Source: Streptomyces barkulensis
Lineage (GTDB): Bacteria > Actinomycetota > Actinomycetes > Streptomycetales > Streptomycetaceae
NCBI RefSeq assembly: GCF_002843305.1
Contig: NZ_PGSG01000027.1
Location: forward strand, 1-64,000
Direction of reading: 5' to 3'
DNA length: 64,000 bases
Shown one piece after another: positions 20,592 through 29,700 of the stretch; positions within the stretch are counted from its first letter, which is position 1, and every line of letters begins with the position of its first letter. The notes beneath the pieces were generated by a model that was given only the letters and a program-made list of their open reading frames with translations, was not told the origin of the DNA and searched no databases. A program made the position numbers and the translations under genes.

Positions 20592-20614
20592 TGTGACATA
20601 TTACTGTGGTGCTC
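20592..20614 (+). promoter_or_regulatory. Operator/promoter of the D-hydroxyproline operon
   Basis: TGTGACATATTACTGTGG abuts the start codon. TATTAC can serve as -10, so the mRNA would be leaderless or nearly so; there is no Shine-Dalgarno. The sequence matches the collagenase promoter at 20 of 27 positions through the ATGA. Confidence 0.6.
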
Positions 20615-21775
20615 ATGAGACAGACCGTCGATGCCGTCGTCATCGGCGCGGGAGTCGTCGGTGCCGCGTGCGCCTACTACGCCACCCGCGCCGGACTTGC
20701 CGTCGCCGTCGTCGACCGCGGCAGCCCGGCCGGTGGTACGACGGGGGCAGGGGAGGGGAACCTGCTGGTCTCGGACAAGCCCCCAGGCCCCGAACTCGAT
20801 CTCGCCCAGCTCTCCGCGAGCCTGTGGCGCGACCTGGCCGCCCAGCTGCCCGAAGGGATCGAATACGAGGCCAAGGGCGGAGTCGTGGTGGCCGCGGACG
20901 ACACCGAGTGGTCCGCGCTGCGCCGCATGGCCGCCGGGCAGGCCGCAGCCGGTGTCGTGGCCCGGGAGGTGCCCGCCGACCAGCTGCCGGACCTCGAGCC
21001 GCACCTGGCCCCCGGACTGGCCGGGGCCGTCCACTACCCCCAGGACGCCCAGGTGCAGCCCGCCCTTGCCGCGTCCCGCCTGCTGCGCGCCGCCCAGAGT
21101 GCGGGTGCCACCCTCCATCTGCGCGAGGCGGTCACGGAGGTGCTGGTAACCCCCGCAGGGCGGATCGACGGCGTGCGCACCTCCCACCGCGAGCTGAAGG
21201 CCCCGGTGGTGGTCAACGCCACCGGCACCTGGTCGGCGCAGATCGCCGCCCTGGCCGGGACGACCCTGCCGGTCATGCCGCGCAAGGGCTTCGTCCTGGT
21301 GACCGAGCCCCTGCCCCGCGTGGTGCGACACAAGGTCTACGCCGCCGCCTACGTCGCCGACGTCGCCAGCGACTCCGCCTCTCTCCAGACCTCCCCCGTG
21401 GTCGAGGGCACCCCGGCCGGCCCCGTACTGATCGGATCCAGCCGGGAGCGCACCGGCTTCGACAGGACCCTGTCCACCGAGGCCCTGCAGCGTATGGCTG
21501 ACAGCGCGGTAACCCTCTTCCCCGTCCTGGCCCAGGTCTCCGTTCTGCGCGCCTACCACGGATTCCGGCCCTATCTGCCCGACCACCTCCCGGCAATCGG
21601 AGCCGACCCCCGCGTCCCCGGCCTCCACCACGCCTGCGGACATGAGGGCGCGGGGATCGGGCTGGCACCGGCCACGGGACTGCTGCTCGCCCAGGCCCTG
21701 ACAGGGGAAGAGCCGTCGCTGGACCTCGCCCCCTTCCGCCCCGACCGCTTCGAATCCGAGGTCCAGCACGCATGA
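20615..21775 (+). CDS. D-hydroxyproline dehydrogenase, FAD (DAO-type) subunit
   Basis: 386 aa FAD enzyme of the D-amino-acid oxidase superfamily. The dinucleotide-binding motif is VVIGAGVVGAACAYY at the N-terminus, followed by the flavin signature GGTTGAGEGNLL. The C-terminal ACGHEGAGIGLAPATG closes the FAD site. With the next two genes it matches the heterotrimeric D-hydroxyproline (Hcn/Lhp-like) dehydrogenases that oxidise cis-4-hydroxy-D-proline to 1-pyrroline-4-hydroxy-2-carboxylate. The ATG at 20615 is chosen; two in-frame GTGs precede it by 6 and 9 bases. First gene of the operon; its stop overlaps a possible start of the next gene. Confidence 0.88.
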   Translation: MRQTVDAVVIGAGVVGAACAYYATRAGLAVAVVDRGSPAGGTTGAGEGNLLVSDKPPGPELDLAQLSASLWRDLAAQLPEGIEYEAKGGVVVAADDTEWSALRRMAAGQAAAGVVAREVPADQLPDLEPHLAPGLAGAVHYPQDAQVQPALAASRLLRAAQSAGATLHLREAVTEVLVTPAGRIDGVRTSHRELKAPVVVNATGTWSAQIAALAGTTLPVMPRKGFVLVTEPLPRVVRHKVYAAAYVADVASDSASLQTSPVVEGTPAGPVLIGSSRERTGFDRTLSTEALQRMADSAVTLFPVLAQVSVLRAYHGFRPYLPDHLPAIGADPRVPGLHHACGHEGAGIGLAPATGLLLAQALTGEEPSLDLAPFRPDRFESEVQHA

Positions 21776-21828
21776 GCACGCGGCGCCGCACCGGCGACCA
21801 CCGCCCGCCGAAACCTCAGGGAGGTCCC

Positions 21829-22143
21829 ATGTCACGCACCCCGGCCGGGCTGGTGCGGGCTGAACCCCAGCCCGCCATCAGCATCGACTACGACGGCAGG
21901 AAGCTCCCGGCGCTGCCCGGCCAGAGCATCGCCGCCGCCCTGTGGGCCGCGGGCATCGTCTCCTGGCGCACCACCCGCCGCGGCGAGCGCCCCCGCGGTG
22001 CCTTCTGCGGGATGGGGGTCTGCTTCGACTGTCTGATCACCGTCAATGGCCGCCCCAACCAGCGCGCGTGCCTGGTGCCGGCGCACGACGGCGACACCGT
22101 CACTCCCCAGGAAGGAGACGGCCGTGCCGACCTCGCCTGCTGA
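21829..22143 (+). CDS. D-hydroxyproline dehydrogenase, small [2Fe-2S] subunit
   Basis: 104 aa from ATG 21829, which has GGGAGGT just upstream. An ATGA-coupled ATG at 21772 would add 19 residues. It has a ferredoxin-like fold with cysteines in FCGMGVCFDC and a fourth in QRACL, the Fer2_4 pattern of the gamma subunits of HcnABC/LhpABE-type dehydrogenases. It should pass electrons between the two flavoprotein subunits. Overlaps the following gene by 20 bp. Confidence 0.85.
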   Translation: MSRTPAGLVRAEPQPAISIDYDGRKLPALPGQSIAAALWAAGIVSWRTTRRGERPRGAFCGMGVCFDCLITVNGRPNQRACLVPAHDGDTVTPQEGDGRADLAC

Positions 22144-23599
22144 GCCCCCCGGAGCTCCGTACGACCTGGCGGTCGTGGGCGCCGGCCCCGCCGGACTCAC
22201 TGCGGCCGTCACTGCCGCCGATGCGGGGCTGACCGTCGCCCTGGTCGATGCCGAACTCAGGCCGGGCGGCCAGTACTACCGCCATCCCGCACCCGGCCTG
22301 GGAGCGCGGCACCCCGAGGCCCTCCACCACGGCTGGTCCGCCTTCACCGCCCTGGAGGCCCGGCTGCGTCAGCACAAGCAAGCCGGCCGGGTCCGGCACC
22401 TGCCGGGACGGCAGGTGTGGACCATCCAACAGTCATGCGACCACGCGGGCCGCTGGACACTGCTCACCACCGCGACCGTGCCCGGCGACCAGAACACCGG
22501 CGAGGCGCCAGGAGAGAGCGTGCCTGCGCATCACCTGTTGCTGGCGACCGGCACCTACGAGCGCCAGCTGCCCTTCTCCGGCTGGACGCTGCCCGGAGTC
22601 GTCGGCGCCGGGGGAGCCCAGGCCATGATCAAGTCCGGCCTGGTACTGCCGGGCCGACGCGTGATCGTGGCCGGAAGCGGTCCCCTGCTGCTGGCCGCGG
22701 CCGCCTCGCTGTCCGCCGCCGGGGCCCGCGTGCCGTACGTCCTGGAGGCGAGCGGCTACCTGCCCTACGCCCGCCGACCGGGGCCGCTGCTGCGCAACCC
22801 CGGCAAGCTCGCCGAAGGATTCCGGCACGCGGCGGCGCTCGCCCGCCGGGGGGTACGGCTGCGCACCCGGACCGCCGTGGTCCAAGCCCATGGGACCGAC
22901 CGGGTCACCGGCGTGACCGTGGCGAGGCTGGATGACGACTGGCGGCCGCTGCCCGGGACCGAGCAACACCTGTCCTGCGATGCCCTGGCGGTAGGCCACG
23001 GTCTGGTACCCCAGCTCGAACTCGCCGTGGAACTGGGCTGTGCTACCCGCACCGCACCCGACGGCACACCCGCCCTCGTGGTGGACCCCTCCCTGCGCAC
23101 CAGCGTCGAAGGCGTATGGGCGGCAGGCGAGACCAACGGCGTCGGCGGCGCCCAGCTCGCCCTGTGCGAGGGAGAACTGGCCGCCCGCGCGATCGCTGCC
23201 GCGGCGCACGGCGAGACCGCTGCCGCGCGCAAGGCTGCGGCGCTGCGCACACGTGCCACCCGGCTGCGGGCCTTCGCCGACCTCATGGCCCAGGTTCACA
23301 GGCCCGGACCGGCTTGGCCCCAGTGGCTGCGAGGCGACACCGAGATCTGTCGCTGCGAGGAAATCGATGCCGCATCCGTACGCGAGGCGGTCGACGCCTT
23401 CGGCGCGGGCGACACGCGCACGGCCAAGCTGCTGACCCGGGCCGGCATGGGCTGGTGTCAGGGACGAATGTGCGGCCCCGCGGTCTCCTGCCTTGCGTCC
23501 GGCGACGGCAGCGCACCGGTGAGCGTGGACCGGCGCCCGCTGTCCCGCCCCGTCCCCCTCGTCCAGCTCGCCCGGCACCGGCCTCAGGGGCGCCCCTGA
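22124..23599 (+). CDS. D-hydroxyproline dehydrogenase, large NAD(P)/FAD-like subunit
   Basis: 491 aa from GTG 22124 (GAAGGAGA upstream). The FAD motif is LAVVGAGPAGLTAAV and the second nucleotide motif VIVAGSGPLLLAAAA; the ATG(T)YERQLPFSGW and AAGETNGVGGAQLA segments are typical of the alpha subunit. The C-terminal ~75 residues hold a BFD-like [2Fe-2S] site with cysteines in ICRCEEID and WCQGRMCGP. Electrons probably go to the respiratory chain. Together with the two preceding genes it completes the dehydrogenase. Confidence 0.87.
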   Translation: MPTSPAEPPGAPYDLAVVGAGPAGLTAAVTAADAGLTVALVDAELRPGGQYYRHPAPGLGARHPEALHHGWSAFTALEARLRQHKQAGRVRHLPGRQVWTIQQSCDHAGRWTLLTTATVPGDQNTGEAPGESVPAHHLLLATGTYERQLPFSGWTLPGVVGAGGAQAMIKSGLVLPGRRVIVAGSGPLLLAAAASLSAAGARVPYVLEASGYLPYARRPGPLLRNPGKLAEGFRHAAALARRGVRLRTRTAVVQAHGTDRVTGVTVARLDDDWRPLPGTEQHLSCDALAVGHGLVPQLELAVELGCATRTAPDGTPALVVDPSLRTSVEGVWAAGETNGVGGAQLALCEGELAARAIAAAAHGETAAARKAAALRTRATRLRAFADLMAQVHRPGPAWPQWLRGDTEICRCEEIDAASVREAVDAFGAGDTRTAKLLTRAGMGWCQGRMCGPAVSCLASGDGSAPVSVDRRPLSRPVPLVQLARHRPQGRP

Positions 23600-23678
23600 C
23601 CGGCGCAACCCGACCAGAACCTCCAACCCTCCCGAGAACCGGCCCGGCCGGATTCGCCCAACCCAAGGAGAACCGAAC

Positions 23679-24587
23679 GTGAGTGCATCCCAGCACAGCC
23701 CCGAACACCCCTGGCGTGGAGTCATGGTGGCCACCGCCCTTCCCTTCAAGGAAGACCTGTCGGTGGACTACGACGCCTACGCCGAACACGTCCGCTTCCT
23801 GCTGGACGCCGGTTGCGACGGCGTCGTCCCCAACGGCTCCCTGGGGGAGTACCAGACCCTCACCGACGACGAACGCGCCCGCGTCATCCGAACCGCGGTG
23901 GAGGCCGCCGGGGACGGCAGCCGGGTCATGGCCGGAGCGGCCGCCTACGGCAGCACCGAGGCCGCGCGCTGGACCGAGCAGGCAGCCGAAGCCGGCGCCG
24001 GTTCCGTCCTGCTGCTGCCCCCCAACGCCTACCGCGCCAACGACACGGAGGTCCGCGCCCACTACGCCGAGGTCGCAGGTGTCGGGCTGCCCGTGGTGGC
24101 TTACAACAACCCCTACGACACCCGCGTCCACCTCACCCCGCAGCTCCTGGCCGATCTGCACGCGCAGCAGCACATCGTCGCGGTCAAGGAGTTCAGCGGC
24201 GACGTGCGACGGGCCTACGAGATCGCCGAGCGCGCCCCTGGCCTGGACCTGCTCATCGGCGCCGACGACGTCCTGCTGGAACTGGCCCTGGCCGGCGCCG
24301 TCGGCTGGATCGCCGGCTACCCCAACGCCCTGCCCCACTCCTGCGTGGCACTGTACCGGGCCGCCATCGCCCAGGATCTGGAGACCGCACTGCCTCTCTA
24401 CAGAGCGCTGCACCCGCTGCTGCGCTGGGACACCAAGCACGTGTTCGTGCAGGCCATCAAGCTCTCGATGGACATCGCCGGACGCCGTGGCGGCCCCTGC
24501 CGCCCGCCGCGCTCCCCGCTGGACACAGAGGCGGAGGCCGCCGTGCGGTCCGTGACGGAGAAGGTCCTGGCCGAGGGCCTGAACTGA
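23679..24587 (+). CDS. 1-pyrroline-4-hydroxy-2-carboxylate deaminase (DapA family)
   Basis: 302 aa TIM-barrel class I aldolase-like enzyme. The Schiff-base lysine is in IVAVKEFSGD (~residue 170), and PNGSLGEYQTLTDDER replaces the GTTGE loop of DapA. In this context it most likely deaminates Pyr4H2C to 2-oxoglutarate semialdehyde. AAGGAG precedes the GTG at 23679. Dihydrodipicolinate synthase itself is less likely because the operon supplies every other 4-Hyp step. Confidence 0.85.
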   Translation: MSASQHSPEHPWRGVMVATALPFKEDLSVDYDAYAEHVRFLLDAGCDGVVPNGSLGEYQTLTDDERARVIRTAVEAAGDGSRVMAGAAAYGSTEAARWTEQAAEAGAGSVLLLPPNAYRANDTEVRAHYAEVAGVGLPVVAYNNPYDTRVHLTPQLLADLHAQQHIVAVKEFSGDVRRAYEIAERAPGLDLLIGADDVLLELALAGAVGWIAGYPNALPHSCVALYRAAIAQDLETALPLYRALHPLLRWDTKHVFVQAIKLSMDIAGRRGGPCRPPRSPLDTEAEAAVRSVTEKVLAEGLN

Positions 24588-24635
24588 CCCGTCCCGCACG
24601 CACCCCCGACACCCCCAGTCCGCAGGAGAAGAGCC

Positions 24636-25637
24636 ATGCGCAGTCGCCGTGTCTTCCACGCCGTCGACTCCCATACCGAGGGCATGCCCACGCGCGTCAT
24701 CACCGGAGGAATCGCACCGGTCCCCGGGGCCACCATGGCCGAACGACGCACGTACTTCATGCGCCACCTGGACCACATCCGCACTCTGCTGATGTACGAA
24801 CCGCGTGGGCACGCGGCGATGAGCGGTGCGGTCCTGCAGCCTCCGATCCACCCTGAGGCGGACTGGGGGGTCATCTACATCGAGGTGTCCGGCTGCCTGC
24901 CCATGTGCGGGCACGGCACCATCGGAGTCGCCACCGTACTGGTGGAGACCGGCATGGTGCCGGTGACAGAACCGGTGACCACCGTCCGGCTGGACACACC
25001 GGCCGGGCTCGTCACTGCCGAGGTCCACGTCCACGACGGCGCCGCCCGCGCGGTGACACTGCGCAACGTCCCCTCTTTCGCCGTTGCCCTGGGGGAGAAG
25101 ATCGAAGTCCCCGGCTTCGGGCAGATCACCTACGACCTGGCCTACGGCGGCAACTTCTACGCCATCCTCCCCGTCGAGGAGCTGGGACTGCCCTTCGACC
25201 GGTCACGCAAGGAGGAAATCCTGCGCGCGGGTCTGGAGGTGATGGCCGCGATCAACGCCGCAGGCGAACCGGTGCACCCGGAGGATCCCGGGATCACGGG
25301 ATGCCATCACGTCCAGCTCCTCGCCCCGGGGTCGGACGCCCGGCGGTCGCGGAACGCGATGGCCATCCACCCCGGATGGTTCGATCGGTCGCCCTGCGGC
25401 ACCGGCACCTCGGCGCGAATGGCGCAGCTCCACGCCCGCGGGGAACTCCCTCTGCACCGCGATTTCGTCAACGAGTCCTTCCTGGGCACCTCCTTCACCG
25501 GCCGCCTGGTGGACGAGACCGAAGTCGCCGGCAGGGCGGCCGTGGTGCCGACGTTCACCGGAAGCGCCTGGATCACCGGCACCGCCCAGTTCTTCCTCGA
25601 TCCCACAGACCCGTTCCCGGAAGGCTTCCTGCTGTGA
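24636..25637 (+). CDS. 4-hydroxyproline 2-epimerase (proline racemase family)
   Basis: 333 aa cofactor-independent epimerase interconverting trans-4-hydroxy-L-proline and cis-4-hydroxy-D-proline. Both catalytic cysteines are present, in LPMCGHGTIG and in RSPCGTGTSA. This separates it from trans-3-hydroxyproline dehydratases, where the first Cys is Ser/Thr. The HTEGMPTR motif near the N-terminus is characteristic of the family. AGGAG precedes ATG 24636. Its stop overlaps the next start as GTGA. Confidence 0.9.
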   Translation: MRSRRVFHAVDSHTEGMPTRVITGGIAPVPGATMAERRTYFMRHLDHIRTLLMYEPRGHAAMSGAVLQPPIHPEADWGVIYIEVSGCLPMCGHGTIGVATVLVETGMVPVTEPVTTVRLDTPAGLVTAEVHVHDGAARAVTLRNVPSFAVALGEKIEVPGFGQITYDLAYGGNFYAILPVEELGLPFDRSRKEEILRAGLEVMAAINAAGEPVHPEDPGITGCHHVQLLAPGSDARRSRNAMAIHPGWFDRSPCGTGTSARMAQLHARGELPLHRDFVNESFLGTSFTGRLVDETEVAGRAAVVPTFTGSAWITGTAQFFLDPTDPFPEGFLL

Positions 25638-27055
25638 ACACCCCTCCCGCCCCGGCGGCCGACAGCCCGGTGATCTCCCGTAACCCCGCCGACCCCGGCG
25701 ACATCCTCGTCGAGTTGTACGGCTGCGGCCCCGACACCGTCACCCGTGCCGTGCGGCGGGCTGCCCGAGCCCAGAGCGAATGGCTCGCCGCCGGCGCGGC
25801 CGCGCGGTCCGCTGCCCTGCGCCGCGCCGGAGACGCCGTGGAGACCGCGTCCGAGGAATTGGCTGGACTCCTGGTGAGAGAGGTCGGCAAGCCACTCGCC
25901 GAGGCCCGCGGCGAGTTGGCGCGCACGGCGGCGATCTGGCGCTACTACGCTCAGCTTCCCTACGACGCCACCGGGGCGGTGCACGAGCCGGCCTCGGGGC
26001 CGGGGCTGCTGCTCACCCGGCGGCGCCCGCACGGTGTCGCCGGTCTGATCACGCCGTGGAACTTCCCGCTGGCCATTCCGTCGTGGAAGGCCGCTCCGGC
26101 CCTGGCCGCCGGTAATGCCGTCGTCCTCAAGCCCGCACCGGAGGCGACCGCGTGCGCTCTGCGGCTGGCCGAGATCCTCAAGGAGGTCCTGCCCGCGGAC
26201 GTTGTGCAGGTCGTTCCCGGGGGTGCCGAAGCCGGCGCTGCCTTGATCGGCCTGGCCGATGTCGTCTCCTTCACCGGGTCGACCGCCGTCGGTGCTGTGG
26301 TGGCCCGTGCCGCCGCAGCCCGCGGCGTCCCAGCCCAGGCGGAAATGGGCGGCCACAACGCTGCCGTGGTCATGCCGGACGCCAACATAGGGAGGGCGGC
26401 TGCGGACATCGCCGCGGCAATCGCTGGTTACGCGGGGCAGAAATGCACCGCCACCAGAAGGGTGATCGCCGTGGGCAGCGCTCTGCCGAAGCTGCGCGAG
26501 GCGCTGGCCGAGGCCCTGCGGGAGCTGCCCGCCCGCGACCCCCACGCGGTGGCCGCGGTCTGCGGTCCCGTCATCTCCAAAGCGGCCCGAGACCGTGTCA
26601 TCCGAGCCCGGGACAGCGCCCTCAGCACCGGGGCACGTGCGCTGGCAGGGGGCGGTCGGCGCGGTTCGGGCACAGCAGCGGGCTGGTACGTCGACCCGGT
26701 GCTGCTGGAGAACGTGCCTACCGCACACGAGCTGCACCGCCGTGAGGTCTTCGGCCCCATCGCGGTGCTGTCGGGGGCGGCGGACTTCGACGAGGCGATC
26801 CAGGCTGCGAACAGCGGTCACTACGGCCTGGTCGCGTCGCTCCACACAGGCGACCTGGAGAAAGCGCTCTCGGCAGTCGACCGCCTCGCCACGGGCATGC
26901 TGCGGGTGAACGCTCCGACCACTGGTGTCGACTTCCACCTCCCCTTCGGGGGAGAGAAGGACTCCAGTTATGGAATGAGGGAGCAAGGGCACGCCGCGAT
27001 GGACTTCTACACCTCCAGCCGCACGGTTTCCCTCCTGCCCGTCGCATCAGCCTGA
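25634..27055 (+). CDS. 2-oxoglutarate semialdehyde dehydrogenase (ALDH family)
   Basis: 473 aa NAD(P)-dependent aldehyde dehydrogenase. Visible are the fold motif [10 protein letters not shown], the nucleotide loop FTGSTAVG, the general-base Glu in [11 protein letters not shown] and the catalytic Cys in [10 protein letters not shown]. In this operon it should oxidise 2-oxoglutarate semialdehyde to 2-oxoglutarate, feeding the TCA cycle. The GTG overlaps the epimerase stop (25634-25637), which indicates translational coupling. The C-terminus ends near [16 protein letters not shown], as in KGSA dehydrogenases. Confidence 0.9.
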   Translation: MNTPPAPAADSPVISRNPADPGDILVELYGCGPDTVTRAVRRAARAQSEWLAAGAAARSAALRRAGDAVETASEELAGLLVREVGKPLAEARGELARTAAIWRYYAQLPYDATGAVHEPASGPGLLLTRRRPHGVAGLITPWNFPLAIPSWKAAPALAAGNAVVLKPAPEATACALRLAEILKEVLPADVVQVVPGGAEAGAALIGLADVVSFTGSTAVGAVVARAAAARGVPAQAEMGGHNAAVVMPDANIGRAAADIAAAIAGYAGQKCTATRRVIAVGSALPKLREALAEALRELPARDPHAVAAVCGPVISKAARDRVIRARDSALSTGARALAGGGRRGSGTAAGWYVDPVLLENVPTAHELHRREVFGPIAVLSGAADFDEAIQAANSGHYGLVASLHTGDLEKALSAVDRLATGMLRVNAPTTGVDFHLPFGGEKDSSYGMREQGHAAMDFYTSSRTVSLLPVASA

Positions 27056-27134
27056 ACCGCCGCGAGACGGGCACCCTCCCGATCCCCGGCGCGGCCTGGT
27101 CGGTCGCGCCGGGGATAGCGCAAGTGTCGCGCAA

Positions 27135-27150
27135 CGTGACATTGTATAGT
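27135..27150 (+). promoter_or_regulatory. Operator/promoter of the GntR regulator gene
   Basis: CGTGACATTGTATAGT is the island motif with a strong -10 (TATAGT). Its position 29 bp before the GntR start suggests autoregulation. Confidence 0.55.
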
Positions 27151-27178
27151 GGGATCACAAACCCACGGAGGGGAACCC

Positions 27179-27892
27179 ATGACTGAGCTGAAACCCCGGA
27201 AGCTCGTTTCGGTGCAGGAGCACCTGCGTGACCAGGTGGCCAACGCCCTCCGGGCCGCGCTGATCGCGGGTGAACTGCAGCCCGGGGTGATCTACTCCGC
27301 CCCTACCCTCGCCGCCGAGTACGGCGTCTCGGCCACCCCTGTCCGTGAGGCCATGCTGGACCTGGCGCGCGAGGGACTGGTCGAATCGGTGCGCAACAAG
27401 GGCTTCCGCGTCACCGAGCTGTCCGAGCGCGACCTGGACGAGTACACCGAGATCCGTGCCCTGATCGAGATCCCGACCGTCGGCAAGGTGGTCAGGTCTG
27501 CCACGCGGGAGCAGTTGGAGGCTCTGCGTCCCACGGCCGAGGAGATCGTGGCCGCCGCACGTGCCGGTGACCTCATCGGCTACCTGGAGGCCGACCGCCG
27601 CTTCCACCTCGGCCTGCTCGCCCTGGCCGGCAACTCCCGTCTCGTCGAGACGGTGGGCGACCTGCGCAAGCGCTCCCGGCTCTACGGACTCACCGAGCTC
27701 GCGGAAGCGGGCGCGCTGGTGGCCTCCGCGCAGGAACACGCCGAGCTGCTGGATCTCATGCTGGCCGGCGACGCCGCGGCGGCCGAGGAACACATGCGCC
27801 ACCACCTGGCGCACGTCCGCTCCCTGTGGGCCGCACGCAAGCAGGAGACGCCCGAGCAGAAGTCCCCGGCTCGGAAACTGAACGCACGCTGA
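27179..27892 (+). CDS. GntR-family regulator (FadR/FCD type), proposed hydroxyproline regulator
   Basis: 237 aa. The N-terminal winged helix-turn-helix is LRAALIAGELQPGV followed by LAAEYGVSATPVREAMLDLAREG. The C-terminal all-helical FCD ligand domain contains EADRRFHLGLLALAGNSRLV and a histidine-rich end (EEHMRHHLAHVRSLW) that usually binds metal. CGGAGGGG precedes ATG 27179. It follows the catabolic operon in the same direction but has its own promoter. GntR/FCD proteins commonly repress amino-acid degradation genes until the substrate binds. Confidence 0.88.
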   Translation: MTELKPRKLVSVQEHLRDQVANALRAALIAGELQPGVIYSAPTLAAEYGVSATPVREAMLDLAREGLVESVRNKGFRVTELSERDLDEYTEIRALIEIPTVGKVVRSATREQLEALRPTAEEIVAAARAGDLIGYLEADRRFHLGLLALAGNSRLVETVGDLRKRSRLYGLTELAEAGALVASAQEHAELLDLMLAGDAAAAEEHMRHHLAHVRSLWAARKQETPEQKSPARKLNAR

Positions 27893-27942
27893 CCTCGCAA
27901 AGTCGGCGCTGTCCCCGCAGAGTCTGCAGAGCCTCGCGAACA

Positions 27943-27980
27943 GGGTGAGGAGTGTGTCCGACCGTACACGCTCCTCACCC
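27943..27980. terminator. Bidirectional terminator between GntR and prolidase genes
   Basis: A 15-bp stem (27943-27957 with 27966-27980, one G-U) and an 8-nt loop between convergent stops at 27892 and 27998. Confidence 0.8.
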
Positions 27981-27997
27981 GACAGCAGGTGGGTCCG

Positions 27998-29461
27998 TCA
28001 TCCCTGAAGCAGCGCGCCCATCCACTCCTCGATGCCGTCTGCGGTCCTGGGCAGCGCGGAAGACATCAGCCGCGCCCCGTCCTTGGTGATTACCAGGTCA
28101 TCTTCGATGCGCACGCCCATGCCCCGCAGTTCGGCCGGCAGGGTCTCATCGTCAGGTTGCAGGTACAGACCCGGCTCGACGGTCAGGACCTGACCTTCCT
28201 TCAGCACTCCCTCAACGTACGCACCGGTGCGGGCCTTGGCACAGTCATGCACGTCCATGCCGAGCATGTGGCCGCTGCCGCAGAGGGTGTAGCGGCGATG
28301 CAGGCCGCTGTCCCCGCCCAACTCGTCGGCGGGTGTCTTCAGCACGCCCCAGTCGCACAGGCCTTCGGTGATCACTCTCATGGCAGCGCGGTGGAAATCG
28401 CGGAACGAGGCGCCTGGCCGCAACGCGGCGATGCCGGCCTCCTGAGCTGCCAGCACCAGGTTGTAGACCTGTCGTTGCACGGGGGAGAAGCGTCCCGACA
28501 GGGGAAGGGTACGGGTGATGTCGGCGGTGTAGAGGGTGTCGGTCTCCACCCCGGCATCCAACAAAAGAAGTTGGGAGGGGTCCAAGGGACCGTCGTTCCG
28601 TACCCAGTGCAGTACGCAGGCATGTGCTCCAGCGGCCGCGATCGTCTCGTACCCCACACCGTTCCCCTCGGCACGGGCCCGGAGATTGAAGATCCCTTCG
28701 ACCCACCGCTCACCGCGGCGGTGGCGCAAGGCTTGGGGCAGGGCCCGCACCACGTCCTCGAAGCCCACCGTGGTGTGGTCCACGGCCAGTTGGAGCTGCT
28801 CGACCTCCCAGGCCTCCTTGATCAGACGGAGCTCGGACAGACAGGCCTCCAGCTCCTTCTCCCGCAACCGCTCGGCTTCGCTGGAGACGCGGGGCTCGAC
28901 GAGGGCGTCAACGGCACAGTCGATCCCGGTCAGAACCCGGGCGAGGGGCTGGGGCCCGGACAGCGCAACGGCCAGCTCGTCCAGGTGGCGGCATTCGATG
29001 CCGGTGAGCTGCGCCGCCTCGTCGAGGTCAGGGCGGCGACCGACCCAGAACTCGCCGTACCGGCGATCACGGTAGAACTCCTCGCCCGTGCGCGAGGACC
29101 GAGGCCGCATGTACAGCACGGGGTGATGCCCCTCGGGGCCGGAGGGCTCCATGACCAGCACGTTGCCTGGCTGGTCCTCGCCGGTGAGGCCGGTCAGCCA
29201 GGCGTAGGCGGTATGGGGGCGGAAATGGTAGTCGCAGTCGTTGGACCGCACCTTGAGACCACCGGCCGGCAGGACGAGCCGCTCGCCGGGGAAGCGTTCC
29301 GAGAGCCGTGCCCGCCGGGCCGAGGTGGCTTGGTAACCGGGGACGCGTACGTCGCGAGACAGACGGGAGGGAGCCCAGCCGCTGCTCATGAACGACGACA
29401 GGGCGGGGGAGATCGGGAGGTCGTGGCTGCCCGTAGTAGGGCGGGCTGAGGGCGGGGGCAT
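27998..29461 (-). CDS. Xaa-Pro aminopeptidase (M24B), island copy
   Basis: 487 aa from ATG 29461 (GGAG five bases upstream). A TTG 41 codons earlier is possible but unlikely. The N-terminal AMP_N domain has KVRSNDCDYHFRPHTAYAWL. The pita-bread catalytic domain shows the metal ligands: Asp in LLLDAGVETDTLYTADITRT, His in GSGHMLGMDVHD, and Glu in LTVEPGLYL and VRIEDDLVI. It removes N-terminal residues preceding proline, as needed for Gly-Pro-Hyp peptides. No signal peptide, so cytoplasmic. Clearly paralogous to the protein starting at 36902 and of equal length. Confidence 0.92.
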   Translation of the reverse strand: MPPPSARPTTGSHDLPISPALSSFMSSGWAPSRLSRDVRVPGYQATSARRARLSERFPGERLVLPAGGLKVRSNDCDYHFRPHTAYAWLTGLTGEDQPGNVLVMEPSGPEGHHPVLYMRPRSSRTGEEFYRDRRYGEFWVGRRPDLDEAAQLTGIECRHLDELAVALSGPQPLARVLTGIDCAVDALVEPRVSSEAERLREKELEACLSELRLIKEAWEVEQLQLAVDHTTVGFEDVVRALPQALRHRRGERWVEGIFNLRARAEGNGVGYETIAAAGAHACVLHWVRNDGPLDPSQLLLLDAGVETDTLYTADITRTLPLSGRFSPVQRQVYNLVLAAQEAGIAALRPGASFRDFHRAAMRVITEGLCDWGVLKTPADELGGDSGLHRRYTLCGSGHMLGMDVHDCAKARTGAYVEGVLKEGQVLTVEPGLYLQPDDETLPAELRGMGVRIEDDLVITKDGARLMSSALPRTADGIEEWMGALLQG

Positions 29462-29588
29462 GCTGGCTCCGGGAGATCGGGGGCGACCGGACTCGGCTAT
29501 GCGCCATGCCTGGTGCAGGGGAGGTGCCACGGACGCCGTCGGGTACAGGAAGGTAACGAGAGTCCTACCTTCTTGCCAATGCAATTTT

Positions 29589-29604
29589 ACATTATTATGT
29601 TACA
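29589..29604 (-). promoter_or_regulatory. Divergent candidate operator between prolidase and peptide-binding protein
   Basis: On the minus strand TGTAACATAATAATGT matches the D-Hyp operon motif at 13 of 16 positions. The site is AT-rich and nearly palindromic (ACATTATTATGT). It lies between divergent genes starting at 29461 and 29701 and could serve both. Confidence 0.45.
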
Positions 29605-29700
29605 CAGCACTTCAGTGGAGGGGTGCACGACCTGCCGCCCGGCAGGGCAGACCTGGCCTCTTTGCGCACTGTTACCGGTCTCCCACGACGGAGTGGCACG

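Noticed and set aside
23679..24587. Lysine-pathway dihydrodipicolinate synthase (dapA)
   Set aside because: The GTTGE-type loop is replaced by NGSLGE, and the gene sits inside a complete 4-Hyp degradation operon.
29584..29586. TTG start for the island prolidase immediately at the operator
   Set aside because: The ATG at 29461 has a ribosome site and gives a protein collinear with, and the same length as, the second prolidase.
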